From: Methanobacteriota archaeon
GTDB lineage: Archaea; Thermoplasmatota; Poseidoniia; Poseidoniales; Thalassarchaeaceae
Assembly (NCBI GenBank): GCA_002725475.1
Contig: PBPH01000090.1
Coordinates: 1-11,527, forward strand
DNA length: 11,527 bases
Direction of reading: 5' to 3'
The first letter of the stretch is position 1. Each line of letters starts with the position of its first letter. Of this stretch, positions 5,708 through 11,527 are shown piece by piece. Both the position numbers and the translations under genes were made by a program. The notes beneath the pieces were generated by a model. That model worked only from the letters and a program-made list of their open reading frames with translations. It made no database searches and was not told the origin of the DNA.

Positions 5708-6573
5708 CGTGAAATCTCCTGTAAAATCATTGTTGATGTATGTCTGCCCCATGAAGCATCCTGCATACGCCTATTCAGGTACACAGTTGCACTACTTTTT
5801 GTATGCAACTCTATCTCAATAGAATTTGGTGTACTTGCAATAGTTGGACTTTCATATAAATAATTATAAGAAATTACATCTGTATTCCATGATTTATATT
5901 GTCTCCCACCAAATAAACCGTCTGCACCCTCAATACCTATGTATTGTGCATTTGTGTTATCATATAAACGAAAAAATAATGTTGCATCATCTGAGTCACT
6001 AATGATTAAAGAAAGATTAATTAATATATCTGAGTTACTTTTAAGTGGCGTAATTGCTTTCTTAAATCCAACCCCTGAAAAAACGCCCCAACTGGTAGAA
6101 TTCCTAGTAGGCGTACCACCTGTTTCTGAAGCTGATAATTTATGGAAAACTGTTTGAATCACATGACCAGAAGGAAATTGTGTTGCATTACTTAAATTAA
6201 GTAGAGGACTACCTGTAACAGCACTTCCCAACTCTCCTGTCATTCCAGTAAGTGAGGCATTTGGGGTTTGCGTAAGTGTACTGGCCTCAAGACTCCCTGA
6301 ACCTGTTATGGTACGTGTACTGGTATCGTTAGTCAGGGTTATGGCATTCCCATCATCCGATATCTTTGAGAGTACAAGGTTGTCTGATATGGTGACATCA
6401 CCAACTACTGTAACTCCATCAGCTAAACGCATGGTGTGTTTATCATACGTTCCTGTTAGATTAAGGTTTGTAGGCTGGTCAGTAAAACTAATGTCATCAA
6501 GAGATATAGAACCGGGATCTATATCTGCACTTGATAAGACTCTTGATCTTGGTGGTGTTCCTAAGTAGGCCAT
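5704..6573 (-). CDS. Tail fiber protein with shaft and GHVIQ-type distal domain
   Basis: The chosen start is the ATG at 6571-6573, giving 289 residues beginning MAYLGTPPRSRVLSSADI. It sits in a TAATG overlap with the upstream gene, and a GGAGAT lies just upstream. An in-frame ATG 27 bases earlier lies inside the upstream gene and is less likely. Residues 1-45 look like a conserved attachment region. Residues 46-130 are a repetitive beta-shaft (VTVVGDVTISDNLVLSKISD, TITGSGSLEASTLTQ). PSGHVIQ at 134-140 begins a distal domain (to 289) with LFFRLYD and SIEIELH strands, ending MQDASWGRHTSTMILQEISR. This domain type also occurs in the 3710-4348 protein. It heads the fiber/chaperone array and probably forms a receptor-binding trimer. 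Confidence 0.8.
   Translation of the reverse strand: MAYLGTPPRSRVLSSADIDPGSISLDDISFTDQPTNLNLTGTYDKHTMRLADGVTVVGDVTISDNLVLSKISDDGNAITLTNDTSTRTITGSGSLEASTLTQTPNASLTGMTGELGSAVTGSPLLNLSNATQFPSGHVIQTVFHKLSASETGGTPTRNSTSWGVFSGVGFKKAITPLKSNSDILINLSLIISDSDDATLFFRLYDNTNAQYIGIEGADGLFGGRQYKSWNTDVISYNYLYESPTIASTPNSIEIELHTKSSATVYLNRRMQDASWGRHTSTMILQEISR
5715..5720 (-). promoter_or_regulatory. Shine-Dalgarno site that decides the start at 5707
   Basis: AGGAGA on the minus strand, seven bases before the ATG at 5707. It is formed by the Gln-Glu-Ile codons at the end of the upstream fiber gene. This site plus the ATGA overlap favours 5707 over the longer start at 5752. Confidence 0.6.
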
Positions 6574-6917
6574 TATGTAATCTCCAATATACTCATACAC
6601 ACATCAACACTTGATGCGGCTGATGATTTAACCTTAATAAGATCTGTGGGTTCCATCACCAACTTCTGATCCCCACCAACAAGCACGACTGTCGATCCTG
6701 AAGGGACAGGAATGCTAGTTCCTAGTGATATATCATTGGTTGTATTAGCCATTGTAGCTGATAAAGCTACATCAACATCAACTGAACTCCCAGTCACATT
6801 AGAGACAGACAGACCTATTACTGTCGTTTCCGTTGAAGAAGGAACAGCATACGAACCAACTTGCGTCAGAGAAGTACCCACTCCTTTTGATGTTTTCTTT
6901 TTAAATGCATTTGCCAT
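6573..6917 (-). CDS. Small beta-rich virion protein, paralog of the 8857-9231 gene
   Basis: This 114-residue protein (MANAFKKKTSKGVGTS start) is almost entirely predicted beta strand: TTVIGLSVSN, SVDVDVALS, SIPVPSGSTVVLVGGDQKLV and a final VDVCMSILEIT. The 8857-9231 protein has the same order of elements (SVIIGFLVAS, DTIPLPADTSVDLIPGKLVL, GDILKITSS, CDVFISVVERV), so the two are clear paralogs. Small beta-sandwich proteins of this type are common in marine phage structural clusters by my recollection, but I know of no assigned function. The start is supported by AAAGGA at 6924-6929. The two copies flank the long SAKEWA fiber, suggesting that they decorate or join it to the tail. Confidence 0.75.
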   Translation of the reverse strand: MANAFKKKTSKGVGTSLTQVGSYAVPSSTETTVIGLSVSNVTGSSVDVDVALSATMANTTNDISLGTSIPVPSGSTVVLVGGDQKLVMEPTDLIKVKSSAASSVDVCMSILEIT

Positions 6918-6923
6918 AATTTA

Positions 6924-6929
6924 TCCTTT
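6924..6929 (-). promoter_or_regulatory. Shine-Dalgarno site, AAAGGATAA type
   Basis: AAAGGA on the minus strand, six bases before the ATG at 6917, in the short gap after the upstream TGA. The stretch AAAGGATAA followed shortly by ATG is the same as at 3685 and 4348. Here I see no chaperone-like peptide in any frame, so the resemblance may be only a favoured ribosome binding site. Confidence 0.5.
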
Positions 6930-6933
6930 AATA

Positions 6934-8856
6934 TCAGCCGAGTGCAATCGCCATTGCAACGGATGCGTTATTAGCTTCAGTTTGAGTTTCTGCTGTAGTA
7001 AGCCCAATATTAGTCCACGATGATCCATCATAAACTTTTAACCTATTAGCTGTACTATCAAATGCCAAATCTCCATCAGCTAAGGCATTACCTCCCCCAT
7101 CAGTTGATGGTGCAGATGGAGAGAAGTTGTCTATCTGGTATAGATCTGCAAAGTTACTAACATCAGATATATTAGTTGCTACTGTATCTAAATCTGCAAC
7201 AACATCAGTAGTGCCTAATATAGCCATATCTGCTACACAATCGGAAGTACCCAAGAGTGCCATATCAGCAACACAATCAGCAGTTCCAAGCAATGCCATA
7301 TCTGCTGTTGTATCTGCAGTCCCCAACCTAGCTAAATGACCAGTAGATGCAGTTGCCATAGCACTTGTACCTAATAAACCTATTTCTGTATCTCTGGCAG
7401 CAACAGCTCCTATATCAGTTGCATCTCCTGCAACTGCTGTTACATCACTACTAATACCTGCAACTGTAGTTACATTTGCACTTATACCTGCAACTGTATT
7501 TACATTAGCTACATTATCTGCAACTACATCAACCTGTTTAATATTACGATTAGTTCCACTTGATGCTGTAGTTGACCCATCAAACTTATTTGTTAGTATA
7601 TCAATCTGGGTTTGATCACTTGCAGTTGGCTTAAATGCAGACCAGCTTGTACTAACTGTATCATAAGCCCACATTGTCTTTTTATCGATATTCCAATACA
7701 TTGCTCCATCATTTAATCCTCCATTCCGATTATTTAATATTGGATGAATATTAGTTACTGTGATAGTTGCTGTATTAGATGTACTGCCCGGATCAGTATA
7801 AAGAAGTGTGTCACCTATATTAAAATTCTTTCCCCAACTGGCAGTATTAGCAAATGTTGGATTACCTGATCCATCTGTAGTTATATCAAATGTATGTTTA
7901 TCCGTTCCAGTAAGTTGACCTGAACCAGATGTGCTTGTAGCTTCAACATCAGTATATGTTTGGCTTGCCTGCCATGCTCCTGAAGGTGTGGGTGTATAAT
8001 CACTTAATGCAGTAATACTACTATGTTTATCTCCTAAATACAGATCCTCAAAATCATTGTACTTGGAAACTGTAAGATCATACTGTTGTTCAGCAGTTGC
8101 AGCATAAGATCTGGCAGATTTACTATCGACACCCGCAACAACTGTATGTAGAGTAAAGTCAGCACCACCTCCTAAAGCCCATTGCTTTGCAGTACCTTCA
8201 GTTGGAGTTGTTCCCGTTGCCCATTCTTTTGCTGAATATTCTGAATCTGCTACTACTTCTCCTGTAGTCTTTGCCCATTCCTTTGCTGATCCAACAGTTG
8301 GTGCATCTGCTCCTGTTCCAGCAGCATAATCTTTAGCACTCCATTCTGTTCCGTCAACTGTTCCTGATGTATAAGTGGCCCAATCCTTTGCAGAACCACC
8401 TTGTGTTGAATTTGCTAAATTATCTTGTGCCCATGCTTTTGCAGATCTCAAATTAGCGTCTCCCGAACCTGACACAACACCTTGAGACATTGCCCATTCT
8501 TTTGCTGAACCTCCAGTAGTTAGCACACCAGAATTGGCATCTCCATGTGCATATTCTTTAGCTGAGAATTCTGATGTATCAACTGTACTATCAACAGTTG
8601 TTGCCCACTCCTTTGCTGCTCCCCTACTTGCAGTATTTGTTACACCTGTACCACCAACTGCATAAGCTTTTGCTGAACCTTCTCCACTATCTGCTCCAGA
8701 AACCTGATCAATTACAGTCCCATCTGTTTTCTTAGCCCAATAAGCTGCAGTTGCACGTTCCTTCGCTATATCCTCAGAATCATCTATGATTCCTAATGCT
8801 GCGGTATTAGCTAGACTGGAGCTTCCTGCTCCTATATAAATTGGACTCTTAGACAT
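6934..8856 (-). CDS. Long tail fiber-like protein with SAKEWA repeats
   Basis: This 640-residue protein has a clear modular plan. Residues 1-57 form a leader (MSKSPIYIGAGSSSLANTAA). Residues 61-252 hold eleven copies of a SAK[EDA][WY]A-type motif, mostly spaced 17-21 residues. A central non-repetitive domain (about 255-410) includes ITALSDYTPTPSGAW and GAMYWNIDKKTMWAYDT. Residues 451-500 are decapeptide-like repeats (NVNTVAGISA, NVTTVAGISS), and 506-553 are four 12-residue repeats (ADMALLGTADCV type). The end (about 575-640) contains LAFDSTANRLKVYDGSSWTN, a strand pattern common in tail proteins. Such repeats fit an elongated homotrimeric fiber. The ATG at 8854-8856 abuts the upstream TAA, and AAAGGG in the preceding codons is its ribosome binding site. 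No enzymatic motif is seen. Confidence 0.85.
   Translation of the reverse strand: MSKSPIYIGAGSSSLANTAALGIIDDSEDIAKERATAAYWAKKTDGTVIDQVSGADSGEGSAKAYAVGGTGVTNTASRGAAKEWATTVDSTVDTSEFSAKEYAHGDANSGVLTTGGSAKEWAMSQGVVSGSGDANLRSAKAWAQDNLANSTQGGSAKDWATYTSGTVDGTEWSAKDYAAGTGADAPTVGSAKEWAKTTGEVVADSEYSAKEWATGTTPTEGTAKQWALGGGADFTLHTVVAGVDSKSARSYAATAEQQYDLTVSKYNDFEDLYLGDKHSSITALSDYTPTPSGAWQASQTYTDVEATSTSGSGQLTGTDKHTFDITTDGSGNPTFANTASWGKNFNIGDTLLYTDPGSTSNTATITVTNIHPILNNRNGGLNDGAMYWNIDKKTMWAYDTVSTSWSAFKPTASDQTQIDILTNKFDGSTTASSGTNRNIKQVDVVADNVANVNTVAGISANVTTVAGISSDVTAVAGDATDIGAVAARDTEIGLLGTSAMATASTGHLARLGTADTTADMALLGTADCVADMALLGTSDCVADMAILGTTDVVADLDTVATNISDVSNFADLYQIDNFSPSAPSTDGGGNALADGDLAFDSTANRLKVYDGSSWTNIGLTTAETQTEANNASVAMAIALG
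7198..7341 (-). repeat. Four 36-bp coding repeats (ADMALLGTxDxV)
   Basis: Twelve-residue units at residues 506-517 (degenerate), 518-529, 530-541 and 542-553 of the long fiber. The last three are near-identical in protein and visibly similar in DNA (gccatatc recurs every 36 bases), indicating more recent expansion than the SAKEWA array. Confidence 0.7.
7357..7506 (-). repeat. Decapeptide-type repeats (VAGIS)
   Basis: Coding repeat of five units over residues 451-500 of the long fiber, such as NVNTVAGISA, NVTTVAGISS and DVTAVAGDAT, degrading into EIGLLGTSAM. The hydrophobic spacing fits a shaft segment. Confidence 0.6.
8101..8676 (-). repeat. Array of about eleven SAK[ED][WY]A protein repeats
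   Basis: Coding repeat covering residues 61-252 of the long fiber. Motif starts fall near residues 61, 80, 98, 117, 138, 155, 173, 190, 208, 222 and 247, so the period is about 18 residues with some drift. The motif is better conserved in protein than in DNA, where it appears as recurring forms of cattctttagc, so it is an old repeat rather than a recent duplication. Confidence 0.75.
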
Positions 8857-9231
8857 TTAGACCCTTTCTACTACTGATATAAAAACATCACATGTTTTAG
8901 AAGATGTAATTTTTAATATATCACCTGTTAAAGCAGGTGTTTCTGCATTGTTATTAGCGTGTTGTAATACAAGCTTCCCCGGTATTAAATCAACACTTGT
9001 ATCTGCAGGCAGAGGTATTGTATCCATGATTTTAATCGTAGTTCCATCATAGTAATTCGTATGTTCAACTGTAACTTCCCCTGCTTCAGTTGATGTGCTT
9101 GCAACAAGAAAGCCTATTATTACAGACTCTGCTGCTCCCGGTGAAGTCTCCCCATCATCAGGTGCAGTATAAACTGTGGTTGCTGTTGCAGCAGGAATAC
9201 TTTTTACAAATCGTCTGTACCTTTCTGCCAT
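8857..9231 (-). CDS. Small beta-rich virion protein, paralog of the 6573-6917 gene
   Basis: This 124-residue protein begins MAERYRRFVKSIPAATATTV. It shares its ordered strands with the 6573-6917 protein: a central VIIG strand, TIPLPADTSVDLIPGKLVLQ matching SIPVPSGSTVVLVGGDQKLV, and a C-terminal D-I-L-K-I-T-S-S with FISVVERV. It is slightly longer because of an acidic loop (DDGETSPGAAE, about 25-35) and a longer region before the last strands. The ATG at 9229-9231 lies one base past the upstream stop, behind an AGGAGAT that is encoded by the upstream C-terminus. No function is known to me; being next to the long fiber suggests a tail or collar component. Confidence 0.75.
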   Translation of the reverse strand: MAERYRRFVKSIPAATATTVYTAPDDGETSPGAAESVIIGFLVASTSTEAGEVTVEHTNYYDGTTIKIMDTIPLPADTSVDLIPGKLVLQHANNNAETPALTGDILKITSSKTCDVFISVVERV

Positions 9232-9232
9232 A

Positions 9233-9628
9233 TTAATCTCCTAGTATCATTTGGTTCTTTCTGGCAACTCTTGCAACCATTTGCTCTAGGGGTATAGTAC
9301 TACCCTGATCAACAATGCTTGGAGTATCCAGTGTTGTTGTATTAGAAGAAAATACAAGCTTGCCTCCAGTTATAGTTGCAATTGTATTCCCACTGTTATC
9401 ACTAATTGTTCCAGTAAATTTTGAGTTATTAAGTACTTTATTATTTAAAGTAGCTACACTATCTGCTGAAGGAACAAGATGACCTGCTCCCCCCAAACCA
9501 TCATGAACTCGTAAATCCCAAGGATCACCTGAAGAATCAGACTTCTGTACTGTAACTTCACCCTCAGAACCAGCAAACGTAGAATGTTCTGATGCGGTTC
9601 CTCTTCTAAATTTAACTGCTACACCCAT
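9233..9628 (-). CDS. Tail fiber N-terminal (Mtd-N-like) domain protein
   Basis: The product is 131 residues. Residues 6-46 read KFRRGTASEHSTFAGSEGEV, then TVQKSD, then LRVHDG. This order (F-R-R-G-T, E-H-S-T-F-x-G, G-E-V-T-V, V-H-D-G) matches the N-terminal domain of major tropism determinant-type and hyaluronidase-like phage tail proteins. In those proteins it serves as the attachment end of a fiber. The middle (57-100) is a short beta-shaft (NNSKFTGTISDNSGNTIATI), and the end (about 113-131, LEQMVARVARKNQMILGD) looks helical. It has no receptor-binding tip, so it may be a connector or base for other fibers. It overlaps the upstream adaptor-like gene as TAATG. Confidence 0.72.
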   Translation of the reverse strand: MGVAVKFRRGTASEHSTFAGSEGEVTVQKSDSSGDPWDLRVHDGLGGAGHLVPSADSVATLNNKVLNNSKFTGTISDNSGNTIATITGGKLVFSSNTTTLDTPSIVDQGSTIPLEQMVARVARKNQMILGD

Positions 9629-10545
9629 TATCTTCTCACTATAAATCTGTTAAGGTTTACCCCACCTGTAATTGAAGCAGGATGAATTGGTTCGGTTCTG
9701 TGTGCATCAACAGTAATTGCGAGTTTCTTATTCTTAAAGTATTCACTCTTCTCTACATTCCGTAAATCGTGTTCCTTAAGATATGCTCTCTCCACTGCAC
9801 CAAATGTTAATGCGTCTACCCATACATAATCTATATCGCAACTTGTAATATAATCTGTAGGTATAACTAAAAATGTGTCTGTGCTTTCTGTCAATGACTG
9901 AACTGTAGAATCGAATGTAAGGTTCCTACCAAAATCATCTAATAATAAATCAGTGCTAGTCCATCCATTAAGTGAGTTTTGTATGTATCTTGTTACAGGA
10001 TCATATGGATCTGAGTTATCAAGAAATGTATAAGGAACCTCATCACTCATGCGTGGCGGCCTCAATGTCCCAGTAAGTTTTATTGTAGTTTCAGTTGTTG
10101 GGATAGGCCAGACTCTTATTGTACTAGATGACTTTTGATCAATTACTAAAGCCTGAGGAGTGCCCGTAGATGTAGTCCAGTCCTCTATCTTGCTCCATAT
10201 AGGGTTCCCAAATATTTCTGTTATAGAGTACTCTCCATCTTTAATAACTGTAGGGAGCCTTCCCTGTGACGCTAGGCTCTTCATTTCTGAAGTTGTTACT
10301 ATTGGCAGTTCCCTCCCATCAATTGAACCACCACTTATGTCCATTAAGTTAGTGGGTAGACTGAGAAGATACGTAGTTGAATTAATAGTTAAACTTTTCT
10401 CTGCAGTAGGCAGACGAATAGTTCTCACTAAATCCAGCAACGAATCATGAATATAGTTATTCAGCTCAGTCTTAGTCCACCGAGTATAGCTGGTATCCTG
10501 AAGTAAAGTTACTACTCTTGATCTAATATCAGCTAACTCAATCAT
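9628..10545 (-). CDS. Head-tail adaptor-like protein
   Basis: This 305-residue protein has an N-terminus (residues 1-44) containing DIRSRVVTLLQDTSYTRWT and then ELNNYIHDSLLDLVR. The pattern I-x-x-R-V..L-L-x-D..RW(T/S)..EL..(Y/W)I(N/H)D is that of phage adaptor proteins of the DUF6682 type. These are typically found next to portal and tail genes. Further along, VWPIPTTETTIKLTGTLRPP (145-164) and an alpha-helical C-terminal part (243-275, DALTFGAVERAYLKEHD) fit the same family. It would join the head portal to the tail. The ATG at 10543-10545 overlaps the upstream stop as ATGA, so it is probably coupled to that gene. It is the best functional anchor in the window. Confidence 0.65.
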   Translation of the reverse strand: MIELADIRSRVVTLLQDTSYTRWTKTELNNYIHDSLLDLVRTIRLPTAEKSLTINSTTYLLSLPTNLMDISGGSIDGRELPIVTTSEMKSLASQGRLPTVIKDGEYSITEIFGNPIWSKIEDWTTSTGTPQALVIDQKSSSTIRVWPIPTTETTIKLTGTLRPPRMSDEVPYTFLDNSDPYDPVTRYIQNSLNGWTSTDLLLDDFGRNLTFDSTVQSLTESTDTFLVIPTDYITSCDIDYVWVDALTFGAVERAYLKEHDLRNVEKSEYFKNKKLAITVDAHRTEPIHPASITGGVNLNRFIVRR

Positions 10546-11003
10546 GCAACTTCAACTCTCTCGACCTTCTCGTTAACCCTATCTTTATCTACATTAGAAG
10601 ATTCTGGAACTTTTAAAACCTGCACATTATACCTGCAAACTTCATATCCAATTAAAGGTGCACCTTCCTGTGCCTGATGGTACTTGGTTTCAACTGCGTC
10701 CATAAGTACAGAAAAATGTCCGGGTGGTATTGCCCTTCTGGAATTTCTAGGAAATCGCATTACCCAATCATTATGTGTTACTGTAACTGGCCCCATCTGA
10801 GATGGATCATCACCATAACCAATTACTACAACTCCCCAACCTTCAGGTGTTTTTAAATCTTTACCAACCTCCTTAGCCATATCATCTTGAAAGGTTTTAT
10901 GTACAGATATTTTTTTCTTACGGCCTGAATCATACATTGGATTATTTAACGTATGACCATATTCCCCTGTTGGAAGTAATCCTCCTGCTAATTCACCACT
11001 CAT
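10542..11003 (-). CDS. Hypothetical phage structural-region protein
   Basis: The 153-residue product was not recognised as a known family. Visible features are a short Gly-rich N-terminus (MSGELAGGLLPTGEYG), a basic patch GRKKKISVHK at 27-36, GWGVVVIGYG at 55-64, a Pro/Arg-rich segment WVMRFPRNSRRAIPPG at 80-95, and a charged C-terminal tail (about 134-153) that looks flexible. It has no signal peptide or membrane segment. It overlaps the genes on both sides by four bases (ATGA at both ends), with AAGGA before its own ATG. Translation is therefore probably coupled with the adaptor-like gene. Position between the previous hypothetical gene and the adaptor suggests a neck, connector or assembly role; this is inference from context only. 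Confidence 0.75.
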   Translation of the reverse strand: MSGELAGGLLPTGEYGHTLNNPMYDSGRKKKISVHKTFQDDMAKEVGKDLKTPEGWGVVVIGYGDDPSQMGPVTVTHNDWVMRFPRNSRRAIPPGHFSVLMDAVETKYHQAQEGAPLIGYEVCRYNVQVLKVPESSNVDKDRVNEKVERVEVA

Positions 11004-11437
11004 GATATTGTCCTTGTTTTAATGAAAAATAAAATCTTGCCAGATGTTGGGAGTTTATCTCCCCTCATTTTGACAGTTAATCGAATCGCTCTATTTGATT
11101 CGTCTGGAGGAAGAAACAATGACTCTGGACGTTGCTGAAACGAATGTGTTTTCTGCGGTAACTTTGTCCATTTAAGATATAATTCATTTTCTTCCTTTAC
11201 TCTACTTACCCTACCTACACATATTTCTGCTGTGATCCCCTTGAATGGTTCAGTTAAAACAACCGATATTCTTTCAGGTAACGCATGCGGATATAAATAA
11301 TGGTCAAAGTAAGCATTTGTGATCAGGGTTTCATTGCCACCACAAAACTTGTGATAATCAATTTCTAATATTTCTGTTTCCCTGACCTGTTCAGAAACAG
11401 GGGCAGGAGGTTCCCACCCCTGAAATCTTTGTGTCAT
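11000..11437 (-). CDS. Hypothetical phage structural-region protein
   Basis: The 145-residue product was not recognised. It starts MTQRFQGWEPPAPVSEQV and ends GKILFFIKTRTIS. It appears beta-rich (ERISVVLTEPFKGITAEICV, ELYLKWTKLP, AIRLTVKMRG, ILFFIKTR), with conserved-looking segments EIDYHKFCGG at 25-34 and AYFDHYLYPHALP at 42-54. No membrane segment or signal peptide is seen. The ATG at 11435-11437 lacks a strong Shine-Dalgarno sequence and lies nine bases past the upstream TAA. This may point to coupling with the upstream gene or to lower expression. It shares an ATGA overlap with the next gene. Confidence 0.73.
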   Translation of the reverse strand: MTQRFQGWEPPAPVSEQVRETEILEIDYHKFCGGNETLITNAYFDHYLYPHALPERISVVLTEPFKGITAEICVGRVSRVKEENELYLKWTKLPQKTHSFQQRPESLFLPPDESNRAIRLTVKMRGDKLPTSGKILFFIKTRTIS

Positions 11438-11446
11438 TTACATCTA

Positions 11447-11527
11447 TTAACTAATAGTAGATGCACCACACTCGATACGATAGATCCAGTCTTCATTGAG
11501 GATCTGGCAAGCATACCAGCTCTTCCA
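11447..11527 (-). CDS. C-terminal end of an unidentified gene, 5' part outside window
   Basis: Only the last 26 codons are present, ending NEDWIYRIECGASTIS followed by tandem in-frame stops TAA TAG. The open frame reaches the window edge and runs in the same direction as all downstream genes. The aromatic, Cys-containing sequence (WKSWYACQILNEDW) gives no family I can name. Being just upstream of the structural genes, it is probably another virion or assembly gene. Confidence 0.55.
   Translation of the reverse strand, partial: WKSWYACQILNEDWIYRIECGASTIS

Noticed and set aside
5708..5752. Longer start for the chaperone-like gene (MGQTYINNDF at 5752)
   Set aside because: It would overlap the upstream fiber gene by 49 bases, whereas 5707 has an ATGA overlap and a well-placed AGGAGA. 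The paralog has no equivalent extension.
6574..6600. Upstream ATG for the 5704-6573 fiber (MYEYIGDYI)
   Set aside because: It lies inside the upstream gene. The ATG at 6573 forms a TAATG junction and gives the more typical MAYLGTPP opening.
6934..7126. Plus-strand frames at 6712-7023 and 7127-7339
   Set aside because: They are antisense shadows of Ala/Thr-rich coding repeats in the long fiber and the small beta protein.
7198..8676. Regularly spaced repeats that might suggest a CRISPR array
   Set aside because: The repeats are in phase with one long reading frame, have no unique spacers of constant length, and translate to fiber-like protein repeats.
9233..9628. Diversity-generating retroelement suggested by the Mtd-like domain
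   Set aside because: I see no reverse transcriptase gene, no template/variable repeat pair and no C-type lectin-like variable end in the window.

Overview
The window looks like part of the late structural region of a tailed phage, most likely a marine podovirus-like phage infecting a low-GC bacterium. The DNA is clearly A+T-rich. Every supported gene lies on the minus strand, so transcription runs from position 11527 towards 1. Genes are packed end to end with 1-4 base overlaps or gaps below about 20 bases. The proteins resemble the tail and fiber proteins familiar from marine phage genomes and metagenomes. The host cannot be named from this sequence, and no tRNA, integrase, replication, lysis or host-like gene is visible.

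Read in transcription order, the window opens with the last 26 codons of an unidentified gene (11447-11527). Two conserved-looking hypothetical virion proteins follow (11000-11437 and 10542-11003), then a head-tail adaptor-like protein (9628-10545). These three complete genes are joined by ATGA overlaps. Next is a short protein whose N-terminus resembles the Mtd N-terminal tail-fiber domain (9233-9628). A 640-residue fiber-like protein built from SAKEWA-type repeats (6934-8856) follows. It is flanked by two small paralogous beta-rich proteins (8857-9231 and 6573-6917).

From 6573 down to 1 the window is a receptor-binding cassette. Fiber or adhesin-like genes (5704-6573, 4667-5398, 3710-4348) alternate with small paralogous proteins (5402-5707, 4351-4650) that I infer to be fiber assembly chaperones. 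Further tail proteins follow (3227-3685, 2758-3225, 2316-2747), then a 25-codon mini-gene (2229-2306). The last gene is a very large adhesin-like protein, at least 741 residues, that runs off the window at base 1.

The most notable observation concerns this cassette. Two traces of the chaperone C-terminus survive where no full chaperone is present: the 25-codon mini-ORF, and an out-of-frame, startless relic overlapping the end of the 3710-4348 gene. Both encode the same eight residues, KVKDDNPK, yet their codons differ at five synonymous third positions. The relic supplies the ribosome binding site of the next gene, and across the cassette the last codons of one gene commonly form the Shine-Dalgarno site of the next. 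This suggests a modular fiber/chaperone array that has lost and shuffled modules while keeping its translational junctions.
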